DNA of 34,000 bases from Bdellovibrionales bacterium (GTDB lineage Bacteria; Bdellovibrionota; Bdellovibrionia; Bdellovibrionales; UBA1609): positions 11,225-45,224 of the forward strand of contig JAHDFM010000026.1 in the NCBI GenBank assembly GCA_020628165.1, read 5' to 3'. The stretch's first letter is position 1; the number at the start of each line of letters is the position of its first letter. Below the pieces are notes generated by a model that made no database searches, had not been told where the DNA came from, and saw nothing but the letters and a program-made list of their open reading frames with translations. The position numbers and the translations under genes are program-made. Shown here in pieces: positions 6,710-14,440 of this stretch.

Positions 6710-7711
6710 ATGTTTTTAAATAAATGTCTGATTTTTATTCTTTTTTGCGCATTGACAGGCTGTCTTTCAGATCACAAAAATAAAATTACTGATGTTTCCA
6801 AAGAGGTCGCAGTTGCTGGAGACCAAAAAATTGAGAACTTTGAATCTACTCAAAAAGTAGAGAGCCCAAAACTTCAAAATGAAAACAAAACTCCAAAAAA
6901 TCAAATTGCAGAGCACTTAGATGATGAAACTTATAAGCTTTGTAAAAAGAAGATTTTTGATAGTAAATACCAAAAACTAAACGCTATCAAGCTTTGCAAA
7001 CGAATGCAGCTACGTAAAGAGTGCTTGAGCGTAAAGAAAGACCCTATTTTTCACTATGAAAAGCTCGCAAAAGACCCAGAAAAAGCAAAAAAAATATTAG
7101 TTATATCCCTTATACATGGTGATGAAGTGCCTAGTGGGCAAATCTCTTACTCTTGGATTCAAAGGCTGATCAATTTAGATTCAAGAAACACTTGGCGTGT
7201 GATCCCAATGGCCAACCCAGATGGCTATTTTAAGCGCACACGCATGAACGCCAACGGTGTTGATATTAACAGAAATTTCCCTACAAAAGACTGGGGAGAG
7301 CTCGCTCTAAAAAGGTGGAAGAATATCAGAAAATCGGACCCAAGAAAATTTCCAGGAGACGATTCAAACAATCAACCAGAAACTCAGTGTCTAGTGAATC
7401 ACATAGACGACTTCAAACCAGACTTTATAATTTCTATTCACACCCCTCTTGGTGTGCTTGATTTTGACGGGCCAAAAAACATAAAGTTACCAAAGTTTAA
7501 GCCTCTTCCGTGGATCTCATTAGGCAACTACCCTGGGAGCCTTGGAAGATACATGTGGAAAGAGCGACGAGTGCCAGTTATGACCATAGAGTTGAATAAC
7601 GAACTCGCAGTTTATAACTTAGAAAAGTTTGACAAACTACAAGACATTTCAGGAACCGTTGCTATTCAGTCATTTAAGCGGAATCAAAAAAAATCGGAAA
7701 AAAAACAATGA
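6710..7711 (+). CDS. M14 zinc carboxypeptidase lipoprotein, MpaA-like
   Basis: A 333-residue lipoprotein: signal sequence ending in L-T-G-C with Cys18 as the lipidated residue. After a Lys/Glu-rich linker (about 20-75) the peptidase M14 domain carries the zinc ligands His136 and Glu139 (H-G-D-E), His244 (I-S-I-H), the N-P-D-G-Y/N-x-N-G-V-D-I-N-R-N-F-P substrate-pocket motif, and the catalytic Glu294 in M-T-I-E-L. This layout resembles MpaA, which trims diaminopimelate from murein peptides. Lipid anchoring would place it in the periplasm or at the outer membrane, so recycling or digestion of wall peptides is likely. Its stop overlaps the cytidine deaminase start by 4 nt. Confidence 0.9.
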   Translation: MFLNKCLIFILFCALTGCLSDHKNKITDVSKEVAVAGDQKIENFESTQKVESPKLQNENKTPKNQIAEHLDDETYKLCKKKIFDSKYQKLNAIKLCKRMQLRKECLSVKKDPIFHYEKLAKDPEKAKKILVISLIHGDEVPSGQISYSWIQRLINLDSRNTWRVIPMANPDGYFKRTRMNANGVDINRNFPTKDWGELALKRWKNIRKSDPRKFPGDDSNNQPETQCLVNHIDDFKPDFIISIHTPLGVLDFDGPKNIKLPKFKPLPWISLGNYPGSLGRYMWKERRVPVMTIELNNELAVYNLEKFDKLQDISGTVAIQSFKRNQKKSEKKQ

Positions 7712-8085
7712 GCGACCTTTACCAGATGGCTGTAGATTATGCCTCAAGAGCCTACGCACCTTTTAGCAAGTACTTAGTAGGAGCCGCCTTAAAAACGTCA
7801 ACTGGGGAGTTGTTTGGTGGTTGCAATGTCGAAAACTCATCATATGGCGGGACTATATGTGCAGAAAGAACAGCTATTTTAAAGGCCGTGAGTGAAGGTC
7901 ACCGAGAGTTTCCAGAAATCTTAGTCTTTACAGACTCAGAAGACCCATGGCCCCCGTGCGCGCTCTGTCAACAAACAATGGCCGAGTTCATGTCGCCAGA
8001 AAGCCTTGTGCATTTAGCTAATAAAAAAGGCGTACAAAAAACTTTAAAATACAAAGAAATAAACCCCTACCCGTTCAAACTCTAG
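7708..8085 (+). CDS. cdd: Cytidine deaminase
   Basis: A 125-residue homotetrameric-type cytidine deaminase that converts cytidine and deoxycytidine to uridine forms in pyrimidine salvage. The zinc site is complete: Cys51 and catalytic Glu53 in C-A-E-R-T-A, with Cys84 and Cys87 in P-C-A-L-C-Q-Q. The usual P-C-G-x-C has Ala instead of Gly, a mild variation. The substrate strand N-V-E-N-S-S-Y-G is intact. Translation is coupled to the upstream carboxypeptidase by an ATGA overlap. Both genes could serve nutrient scavenging. Confidence 0.95.
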   Translation: MSDLYQMAVDYASRAYAPFSKYLVGAALKTSTGELFGGCNVENSSYGGTICAERTAILKAVSEGHREFPEILVFTDSEDPWPPCALCQQTMAEFMSPESLVHLANKKGVQKTLKYKEINPYPFKL

Positions 8086-8092
8086 ACACTGC

Positions 8093-8294
8093 GAAAAATT
8101 AATTTATATTTTTTTAAAAGGCAGCAGTTATAACCCAAAAAAATCCAACACACTCCTCTCGTACTCAAACAGCCTTGGGCAGCACCGCTCGCCCTTTGGA
8201 CGAGCAGTGCACCCACGGAACTCCGTGCGAGACGAGTGTGTTGGATCTTTTTTAGTCTATAAATTTTACCTTAAAAAATATGAATTAATTTTTC
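8093..8294. repeat. Nested inverted-repeat element of about 200 bp
   Basis: The outer arms, AT-rich, are 8093-8114 and 8273-8294: 12 bp perfect, one mismatch, then 9 bp. The inner stem is 8143-8161 against 8228-8246: 13 bp perfect, one C-C mismatch, then 5 bp. Inside are a hairpin 8182-8210 (GCAC-C-GCTCG against CGAGC-A-GTGC), a small one 8214-8227 (CACGG/CCGTG, 4-nt loop) and possibly GCC-TTG-GGC at 8172-8180. A-runs precede and T-runs follow the inner stem. It lies exactly between convergent cdd and the rhodanese gene. It could be a bidirectional terminator, a structured RNA or a small non-autonomous mobile element. Confidence 0.8.
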
Positions 8295-8323
8295 TTGGGG
8301 CGAATAAATTTGTACAATAAAAA

Positions 8324-8821
8324 TTAATACGTGACTTTTGTTTTGTCGAGAACCCATTTAGACCAACTCTTATTGTAGCCGTGAACCATTTTTGAAGGTG
8401 TACCATCATTTTTAACTACAGGCATGCCTTGATTGAACCAGGCAAAGATGCCGCCACTTAGGTTATAGACTTCGTAACCTTTTGCTCTTAATTTTTTAGC
8501 GATTTTTCCGCTTCTTACTCCTAAAGAGCAATAAATAACAATGGGCCTATCTTTGGTAAGTTTTTTTATTGTTTTATCAAGATCAAAGTTTTTATAACCA
8601 ACATTGAGTGCTGATTTTATATGGGAAACTTTGTACTCTTTGGGCTCTCTAGCATCAAGCAACGTGTAATTGTTCAAGTTTTTGTTTAACTGAGTTGTTG
8701 AGATCACTTGGATGGCGTTTTTTTTGTTAATTTGCTGAATTAACTTCGCAAAATCTCGTTCTGAAAATACAACATCACTTAAAACTAGCGTTAACAATAG
8801 AGTGGTTATTTTTTTGATCAT
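8324..8821 (-). CDS. Periplasmic rhodanese-domain protein
   Basis: A 165-residue protein with a signal peptide (residues 1-20) followed by one rhodanese domain. It has L-L-D-A-R-E-P-K-E-Y at 54-63 (the CH2A-type entry motif), H-I-K-S-A-L-N-V and the active-site Cys98 in Y-C-S-L-G-V-R-S-G. The six-residue active loop fits sulfurtransferases rather than Cdc25 phosphatases. Export suggests handling of thiosulfate-like or persulfide sulfur in the periplasm; the substrate is unknown. It lies 12 nt after apt and is the last gene of the minus-strand run. Confidence 0.9.
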   Translation of the reverse strand: MIKKITTLLLTLVLSDVVFSERDFAKLIQQINKKNAIQVISTTQLNKNLNNYTLLDAREPKEYKVSHIKSALNVGYKNFDLDKTIKKLTKDRPIVIYCSLGVRSGKIAKKLRAKGYEVYNLSGGIFAWFNQGMPVVKNDGTPSKMVHGYNKSWSKWVLDKTKVTY

Positions 8822-8833
8822 TTTGAATTTATA

Positions 8834-9349
8834 TTAGTATTTAATCAGGCTATGAATAGGGCCTGTCAGCTTCTGACGGCCGTTTAAAAAACCAAGCTCA
8901 ATCAAAAAACTGTAGGAAATGACTTTGGCGCCCGCTTGCTCACACAAAAGCTTTACTGCCTCGGCCGTGCCTCCCGTTGCGAGTACGTCATCAACAATAA
9001 CAACAGTGTCATCCTCGTTGAGAGAAGACTTATGAAGTTCAACCGTATCTGTGCCATACTCTAGGTCAAACTCTTGACTGAAGGTCTCACCAGGAAGTTT
9101 TCCTTTTTTTCTAGCAAGAACTAACCCTAAGTGCATTTTAGAGGCCATAGCAGCGCCAAATAAAAAGCCCCTAGACTCAATAGCTACAAGCTTTGTCGGC
9201 TTAATGTCTACTGATTCACACATATGGTGAATCATAGAGTCAAAAGCGTGGGAGTCCTCAAGTAAAGGTGTTATGTCTTTAAACGTAACTCCATCCTTTG
9301 GGAAGTTGGGCACGTCCACAACCATACTTTTAAGTTGATCGATGTTCAT
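8834..9349 (-). CDS. apt: Adenine phosphoribosyltransferase
   Basis: A 171-residue type I phosphoribosyltransferase that makes AMP from adenine and PRPP (purine salvage, cytosol). F-K-D-I-T-P-L-L at 23-30 is diagnostic of Apt, E-S-R-G-F-L-F-G follows at 58-65, and the PRPP-binding loop V-V-I-V-D-D-V-L-A-T-G-G-T covers 116-128. Length and motif spacing match the family. Its ATG overlaps the stop of the lipoprotein gene upstream by one base, so translation is coupled. Confidence 0.97.
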   Translation of the reverse strand: MNIDQLKSMVVDVPNFPKDGVTFKDITPLLEDSHAFDSMIHHMCESVDIKPTKLVAIESRGFLFGAAMASKMHLGLVLARKKGKLPGETFSQEFDLEYGTDTVELHKSSLNEDDTVVIVDDVLATGGTAEAVKLLCEQAGAKVISYSFLIELGFLNGRQKLTGPIHSLIKY

Positions 9350-9747
9350 TATTTACTGGCCCATGGCTTAAAGCCTTTTTTAATGGCTTTGTCGAGGTCT
9401 GTCTCAGCAATTTCGTAAACATTTGCTTGTCCGGTCGTGCTCCCACAGACTTGAATGTGCATAAGCCCATCGCCGCGATTGACTTGTGAGTAAATTTTTA
9501 TACCGTCAAGTTGTTTTGCCATTTCGGCAATGGGGATGGCTTGCCCTTGTCCGCATTGGAGGCTTCCATCATATTTAAATACAAAAACAGTTTTTGGCTT
9601 ATCAATGCCTTTGTTGATTTTTAAATTTTTATCGACATTTGAATTATTAGGCATAGCTGGCACCTTGTCTTTCCTGTAGCACTGACTTGTTGAGCAAGAA
9701 ACTAAAAACAATGTGATTATTATGAGGTAGAAATTTTTTTTTGTCAT
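9349..9747 (-). CDS. Small lipoprotein of bamB-apt operon, unknown
   Basis: Starting at 9747 this is 132 residues: a signal sequence ending in L-V-S-C (lipobox), a lysine/asparagine-rich linker, then a compact domain with Cys residues in L-Q-C-G-Q-G and Q-V-C-G-S-T. The start is chosen because its ATG overlaps the bamB stop by 4 nt and gives a normal signal peptide; a start at 9765 would add six residues. The Q-C-G-Q-G and later V-C-G-S-T-T-G-Q-A-N-V-Y-E-I segments may form a disulfide. No family is firmly recognised. It would sit in a membrane facing the periplasm. Confidence 0.8.
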   Translation of the reverse strand: MTKKNFYLIIITLFLVSCSTSQCYRKDKVPAMPNNSNVDKNLKINKGIDKPKTVFVFKYDGSLQCGQGQAIPIAEMAKQLDGIKIYSQVNRGDGLMHIQVCGSTTGQANVYEIAETDLDKAIKKGFKPWASK

Positions 9748-10883
9748 TCGCTGTCCCATGGCCATAGATGTGAATCCTTTACAGGTTTAACTTTAAAACT
9801 GAACAAATTGCCGCCACGACTAAGGGCGTAGTAATTGTTTTTTTCTTTATCGACAGCAATGTCTGAACGTATACCTCGACCCACTTCGTAGTTTGCAATG
9901 GTTTTGCCGTTTAAGCTACTAACTATAGAAAAACCACCGTCAGACTCACCAACAAAAAGATAACCTTTATTTAAAATAGGTTTTGAAGTGATGCCTTTGA
10001 TATCACTTTTTTTCCACACTAATTGACCGTTGCTAGATTTAAGCGCAACCAACTCCCCTTTGCTTGTCGAAGAGTAAATAACATCGCCGTTATAAGTGAC
10101 CCCAACATGACTCCCGTAAGGCGTTTGCCAGATAAGCTTACCGTCTGTTTTACTTAGGGCATAGAGGTTCGCATCAAAGCCAGACACGAATAAAGTGTCC
10201 CCAACGATTAACGGGGTGGAATCAACATCGTTGAACCTGCGGTTGTCATTGATCTTTTTTTCCCAATTGATTTGGCCATTAGTTTTATTAAAAGAAACTG
10301 TGTAGCCATCACTAAAGCCAATATAAAGGGCGTCACCATCTAAAGTCACATCCCCCTGGCCTCTTACGGAAATTTTAGAATCTAATTTGCGTGTGTAAAT
10401 CCATTTCAATTTGCCTGTTTTCTTCTCTAATGAGTAGAGATTGTGGTTGCCTGTAGTGAAATAAACATAGTTATCATCTAGAGCTGCTTTTCCAAGGCCT
10501 TCAAACTTGATCGGAAATGACCATCTGATCATGCCATTAGAAGCGTTCAGACAGTAGAAAACCCCGTCATTACCACCAAAATAAACAAAATCATCCTGAA
10601 CAACAGGTGTTGCTTCCACGCCGTTTTTAATGTTGCGTTTCCAGACTTCGCGTCCAGAGAACTGACTGTACAAGCCAATGCCATCAAAGCCATTAGCTAC
10701 GATCACATTTTTTTTATAAAGAACCGGTTGTGCCTTGTGATTCTGTAAAATGCCCCAATTTTTAGTAGAAGTTGTGTTCGCCGCATACCTTTGGTTTATT
10801 TTTAGCCGAGATGGCACTGGTGGAAAGGCAGCGCAAGATGAAAGAATAAGAGCGAGGTTGATGAGGCTTAAGAAACGAGCCAT
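9744..10883 (-). CDS. bamB: Outer membrane assembly lipoprotein BamB
   Basis: A 379-residue lipoprotein (lipobox L-S-S-C, Cys17) with a PQQ-type eight-bladed beta-propeller. Repeats of the form L-x-x-x-x-G-x-x-x-W recur: for example L-Y-A-L-S-K-T-D-G-K-L-I-W, Y-S-L-E-K-K-T-G-K-L-K-W and V-A-L-K-S-S-N-G-Q-L-V-W. Length matches E. coli BamB (392 aa). BamB helps the BAM complex insert outer-membrane beta-barrel proteins. The yfgM-like gene just upstream (1 nt gap) mirrors the yfgM-bamB order of Gammaproteobacteria, which strengthens the call against a generic PQQ protein. Confidence 0.9.
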   Translation of the reverse strand: MARFLSLINLALILSSCAAFPPVPSRLKINQRYAANTTSTKNWGILQNHKAQPVLYKKNVIVANGFDGIGLYSQFSGREVWKRNIKNGVEATPVVQDDFVYFGGNDGVFYCLNASNGMIRWSFPIKFEGLGKAALDDNYVYFTTGNHNLYSLEKKTGKLKWIYTRKLDSKISVRGQGDVTLDGDALYIGFSDGYTVSFNKTNGQINWEKKINDNRRFNDVDSTPLIVGDTLFVSGFDANLYALSKTDGKLIWQTPYGSHVGVTYNGDVIYSSTSKGELVALKSSNGQLVWKKSDIKGITSKPILNKGYLFVGESDGGFSIVSSLNGKTIANYEVGRGIRSDIAVDKEKNNYYALSRGGNLFSFKVKPVKDSHLWPWDSE

Positions 10884-10884
10884 A

Positions 10885-11592
10885 TTACTTCGACTGACCT
10901 TTGAAATTCATTACACGTAAATATTTATTAGCCGTGTTTGCAATAGGCTTTTCAGCATACTCTTCTGCGACTTGTTTGAAGGCTGCCTTGGCCTTTTCCA
11001 TGTCGCCAAGCTGATGAAAGGCAAGGCCTTTCTTCAGCAATGCATCTGGATGTAAAAAAGCATCTGCTTTAGAAGAAATGATGCTATCGAATTTTGCGAT
11101 AGCACCTTTATAATCTTTCATTTCAAAAAGTGTTGTTGCAAATTGTTGATTCACAAGCGAAGCAAGAACTCCGTCTTTTGGTTGAAGTTTTTCTAGTAAG
11201 CTTTTGGCTTTATCAAACTTTTGGTAATCAAGATAAACTCCAGCAAGCTCTAAAGCAGAGGTCGTGGCAGCACTTGATTTGTCAAAGTTCAATATCTTAG
11301 CCTCAAGATTAGAAGCGGCACTTGCGATAGCCTCAAAGTTAGGCTTTTCTTTTTTTTCGTCTTCGACCTTTAATAAATCAGTGAGCTTTGTTCTTTCCTC
11401 AAAAAGAGCAGCCTCAATTTTTAACTCTTTATTTTTTTGAAAATAACCGTAACTAACAATCGCAATTCCAAAAACAGCGATAGCCAGGAGACCGAAAGAT
11501 AAGGCCTTTAAGTTATCGTGGAGAAATTTAGTGATCTTGTCTGGCAAAGATGGCTGTTTAACTGTTTTTGTTGGGGGCTGATTTTTGGCCAT
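10885..11592 (-). CDS. YfgM-like membrane-anchored TPR protein
   Basis: A 235-residue protein: a short basic cytoplasmic tail, one transmembrane helix near residues 35-51, and a periplasmic domain of TPR-type helices (for example A-L-L-K-K-G-L-A-F-H-Q-L-G-D-M-E-K-A-K-A-A-F near 185-206). It fits the TPR_21/YfgM family, the ancillary subunit of the SecYEG translocon that works with periplasmic chaperones. It lies directly before bamB, as in enterobacteria. The starting M is the ATG at 11592 with AAAGGAATC ahead of it. Lys/Ala-rich composition is usual for the family. Confidence 0.85.
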   Translation of the reverse strand: MAKNQPPTKTVKQPSLPDKITKFLHDNLKALSFGLLAIAVFGIAIVSYGYFQKNKELKIEAALFEERTKLTDLLKVEDEKKEKPNFEAIASAASNLEAKILNFDKSSAATTSALELAGVYLDYQKFDKAKSLLEKLQPKDGVLASLVNQQFATTLFEMKDYKGAIAKFDSIISSKADAFLHPDALLKKGLAFHQLGDMEKAKAAFKQVAEEYAEKPIANTANKYLRVMNFKGQSK

Positions 11593-11614
11593 GGAGATTC
11601 CTTTTTTTTAATCT

Positions 11615-12733
11615 TTATTTTTGACGATTTGTCATTTCACGTAAAGTTGAAAATGGTCGTGCAGTGCGGCCATGATGTTGCTGTCTAAGGCCACCAATCA
11701 ACTGAATTCGTCTCTCAGCAAGCTTATTAGCGGCAATATTGGTAGGAACATCTTCATCTTGAGCTATTTTAAAAACTTCCATCATATTTGTGTAAACCTG
11801 ACTTGTTTTATCTATGGCTCTTTCAGCAGAGTACCCTTCAAGCTCTACAAAAACATTCATCAATCCACCGGCATTAATAACGTAATCAGGAGCGTATAAA
11901 ATGTCTCTTTCTTTGAGCATGCTGCCATGTTTTGATTCAGCAAGTTGATTGTTGGCGCCACCAGCGACAACTTTGCATTTGAGCTCACCAATGGTTTCGT
12001 CATTAATGGTTGCTCCAAGTGCGCAAGGTGCGTAAATGTCGCAATCACTTGTGATGATTCCGCTTGGATCTTCAACGCCAAGTCCATGCTTGTCTGAGAT
12101 TTTTTTCACTTTTTCTTGATCAATGTCGGCAATAGTTACGATGGCTTCTTCGTTTATTAGATAGTCGACAAGGTGTGAGCCTACATTGCCGAGCCCCTGA
12201 ACGGCCACACGTATACCTTTCAAGCTATCAGCTCCAAACTTATGTTTTGCACTTGCTTTGATTCCCATTAAAACACCGTGAGCTGTGTATGGGGAAGGGT
12301 CACCAGATCCGCCTAGCACTTCCGGGATGCCAGTTACAAACGGAGTTTCCATGAATACATATTCCATGTCTTGCACTGTTGTTCCGACATCTTCAGCGGT
12401 GATATAGCGGCCACGCAAAGAGTTGACGTAAGTTCCAAATGCTCTGAATAAGCTTTCGCTTTTTTGGCTTTTTGGATCTCCAATAATAACCGCCTTACCG
12501 CCACCTAAATTAAGGCCTGCAGCAGATGCTTTGTAAGTCATCCCTTTTGAAAGCCTTAAAACGTCTATGAGGGCTTCTTCTTCAGATTCGTAATTCCACA
12601 TTCTTGTTCCGCCAAGAGCTGGACCTAAGGATGTGTTATGAATGGCTATGATGGCTTTGAGTCCGACTTCCTTATTATGACAAAAGATAACCTGCTCGTG
12701 TTCGCCGTGCTTTTCAATCAATTCAAATGACAT
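11615..12733 (-). CDS. Leucine (Glu/Leu/Phe/Val) dehydrogenase
   Basis: From 12733 this is 372 residues. The catalytic lysines fall at Lys68 (G-M-T-Y-K-A-S) and Lys80 (G-G-G-K-A-V), the same numbering as bacterial leucine dehydrogenases. P-A-L-G-G-T-R-M-W lies at 38-46, and the NAD site is G-L-G-N-V-G. It oxidatively deaminates branched-chain amino acids, feeding the 2-oxo acids to catabolism or branched fatty-acid primers. The start at 12733 has AAGGGG upstream; a longer frame to 12823 adds 30 non-conserved residues and was rejected. It is the first gene of the minus-strand run, 22 nt before the yfgM-like gene. Confidence 0.95.
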   Translation of the reverse strand: MSFELIEKHGEHEQVIFCHNKEVGLKAIIAIHNTSLGPALGGTRMWNYESEEEALIDVLRLSKGMTYKASAAGLNLGGGKAVIIGDPKSQKSESLFRAFGTYVNSLRGRYITAEDVGTTVQDMEYVFMETPFVTGIPEVLGGSGDPSPYTAHGVLMGIKASAKHKFGADSLKGIRVAVQGLGNVGSHLVDYLINEEAIVTIADIDQEKVKKISDKHGLGVEDPSGIITSDCDIYAPCALGATINDETIGELKCKVVAGGANNQLAESKHGSMLKERDILYAPDYVINAGGLMNVFVELEGYSAERAIDKTSQVYTNMMEVFKIAQDEDVPTNIAANKLAERRIQLIGGLRQQHHGRTARPFSTLREMTNRQK

Positions 12734-12867
12734 GTGTATCCCCTTACGACTGCTGTCTTTGTTAAAGTCTGTTCTTACCAAAATGAACAAATATGTAAAG
12801 CAAATACACGGAGCGGGATACAAAATGCCTGATTTTTCATGCGCTTAATGCAGCTAGATGAGTCTTT

Positions 12868-13350
12868 TTAAGAGAGTAAATGATACGTCAAAGCCAGCAG
12901 GACTAAGGTTTGTAGAGCTGTGACTCCTGTTAAAAGAAAAAGGATTTTGTTTTTCGTTTTGTCGAGCTTTGAATTGATCAATTGTTCGTATTGCATAGAT
13001 ATTAGCTTCTTTTCGAGCTCTTTTTTGTGCTCTTCAAGTTCAATTTTAACAGCTTTGTGATTTGAGGGTTGAAATGACCTCATAAAGCTGTTCTGAGGGT
13101 GCCATTCAGGACTTTTTTCAATCAAAGCCATATACCACTGCAAACTTCTATAAATATGGGCTGGAACAGGGGTGATTTGCTTCGTCCAACGGGTCCAAGC
13201 TGAGGGGTCAACCATGAGAAGTTGTGAAATCTTTCTTTGGCTGAGGCCAAGGTCATTCCTTATGTTTTCGATATCTCCAAGCTTACTTTTAATAATAGTG
13301 ACTTCGGCATCGTACTGAAGCTTTAAGCTGTTAGTTTTTACTGTTTTCAT
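12868..13350 (-). CDS. HTH protein with C-terminal membrane anchor
   Basis: A 160-residue protein with three parts: a Cro/C1-like helix-turn-helix near 30-60 (I-R-N-D-L-G-L-S-Q-R-K-I-S-Q-L-L followed by P-S-A-W-T-R-W), a charged coiled-coil region near 100-130 (E-L-E-E-H-K-K-E-L-E-K-K), and a single C-terminal hydrophobic helix near 140-158. It therefore looks like a tail-anchored DNA-binding protein. The ATG at 13350 has GAGGAG just upstream; a GTG at 13359 overlaps that site and was rejected. It is divergent from the recombinase gene across a palindrome-rich gap, where it could autoregulate. No characterised homologue is recognised. Confidence 0.8.
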   Translation of the reverse strand: MKTVKTNSLKLQYDAEVTIIKSKLGDIENIRNDLGLSQRKISQLLMVDPSAWTRWTKQITPVPAHIYRSLQWYMALIEKSPEWHPQNSFMRSFQPSNHKAVKIELEEHKKELEKKLISMQYEQLINSKLDKTKNKILFLLTGVTALQTLVLLALTYHLLS

Positions 13351-13390
13351 GCTCCTCACCCTTTTTATGTGATGTTATATGCAATATAAG

Positions 13391-13407
13391 TATTGTGAAA
13401 TACAATA
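13391..13407. promoter_or_regulatory. Inverted repeat, candidate operator
   Basis: TATTGT-GAAAT-ACAATA has 6-bp arms and a 5-bp centre, 41 bp upstream of the HTH gene start. Position and symmetry suit an operator for that gene. This is inference. Confidence 0.4.
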
Positions 13408-13515
13408 TATATAGTTGTAAAATAGAATTAATTAAATAATGCGAAACGTTAAGTGCAAATAATGTTTCAGGAATTAAAAAAAGCATACCTATATAAGGGT
13501 CTTTTCAAAATAGAA

Positions 13516-13539
13516 TATAACTTATAGTTATAAGTTATA
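13516..13539. repeat. 24-bp palindrome in AT-rich divergent gap
   Basis: Arms TATAACTTATA and TATAAGTTATA (11 bp each) surround a GT centre. It lies mid-way in the 351-bp gap (13351-13701) between the HTH gene and the recombinase gene. The rest of that gap is very AT-rich and holds no gene. The palindrome may be a regulator site, a recombinase site or a cruciform. Confidence 0.6.
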
Positions 13540-13701
13540 ATATTAAGTAATTGATATTATTAAGTATATATGCCAATATAATCCTATATAATTTTGAATT
13601 TAAATTGATTGCTTATGTTTAAGGCATGATTTTTAGGTTTGAAACTGACTCGGCAGTTTTATGCGTAGCATTAATGAGTAACATAATTAAGGGGTAAAAA
13701 A

Positions 13702-14229
13702 ATGTCGTCACGAAGCAGGTATGCACTCAATAAAAGCAAGTATTTATTAGACTCAGAATTTAATAAGCTGAATGAGCTTTTGAAGACTTATTTAAAAACA
13801 GACACCCGTAACTGCACCTTGCTATTTTTAGCTCTCCACACTGGGGCCAGAGCCTCTGAGTTGTTAAATATACGTAAGCAAGATCTTGACCCTGAATCAA
13901 ACACCGTATTTATCAGAGGCATCAAAGGCAGCAATGACCGAGAAATCCCCCTCTATCCATGGCTATTCAAATCATTACAGTCTTTGGACTCTAAATCAGA
14001 AATGACTTTTCCAATTTCTTACAATCGCCTCAGGCAAATTTGGCAGTACTATCGTCCAACCCATAAAAAGTTCCACTGCCTTAGGCACACCTTTGCCATT
14101 CGGCTTTATAAAAAGACAAAAGACATTCGCTTAGTTCAAGTTGCCCTAGGGCACAGAAACATCACTAATACTATGGTTTATGCCGACTATGTGTACACAC
14201 AACAAGAGCTTAAGCGCTTGATACTTTAG
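13702..14229 (+). CDS. Catalytic-domain-only tyrosine recombinase
   Basis: A 175-residue tyrosine recombinase with all catalytic positions visible: Arg50 (G-A-R-A-S-E-L), Lys75 (G-I-K-G-S), His125 and Arg128 (H-C-L-R-H-T-F-A), His151 (L-G-H-R-N-I-T-N-T) and the nucleophile Tyr160. XerC/D-type enzymes have an N-terminal SAM-like arm-binding domain of about 100 residues; here only some 20 residues precede the catalytic fold. The architecture resembles the FimB/FimE inversion recombinases (about 200 aa). AAGGGG lies 7 nt before the ATG, so this is a complete gene rather than a truncation. DNA inversion, excision of a small element, or control of a neighbouring gene are possible jobs. Confidence 0.88.
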   Translation: MSSRSRYALNKSKYLLDSEFNKLNELLKTYLKTDTRNCTLLFLALHTGARASELLNIRKQDLDPESNTVFIRGIKGSNDREIPLYPWLFKSLQSLDSKSEMTFPISYNRLRQIWQYYRPTHKKFHCLRHTFAIRLYKKTKDIRLVQVALGHRNITNTMVYADYVYTQQELKRLIL

Positions 14230-14440
14230 CTAGGTTTACTTGCACTCAAGCTGCGGTAATATTTTGATGATAAGATTTCTTTCACTCTGTTTTTGAGTCA
14301 TGCTCGTATTTATCGCATGATTTAGGGATGCAGGTAAGCTTCTTAATTTATGTGCAAAATTAAACTCATTTGGTAGATACTTTGCCTTTGGGAATTTATA
14401 GCTTTAACATACTAGATACAAAATTTATAAAGGAGCATTT

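Noticed and set aside
8143-8246. Integron attC site: ATCCAAC and GTTGGAT fit the RYYYAAC/GTTRRRY core pattern and the length is right.
   Set aside because: The arms are paired continuously over 13 bp with no unpaired spacer, the core is not a common one, there is no IntI-type integrase and no cassette array. The match is probably chance.
13702-14229. Truncated XerC/XerD pseudogene.
   Set aside because: A good Shine-Dalgarno and start codon precede the frame and all catalytic residues are intact, so a naturally short recombinase is more likely.
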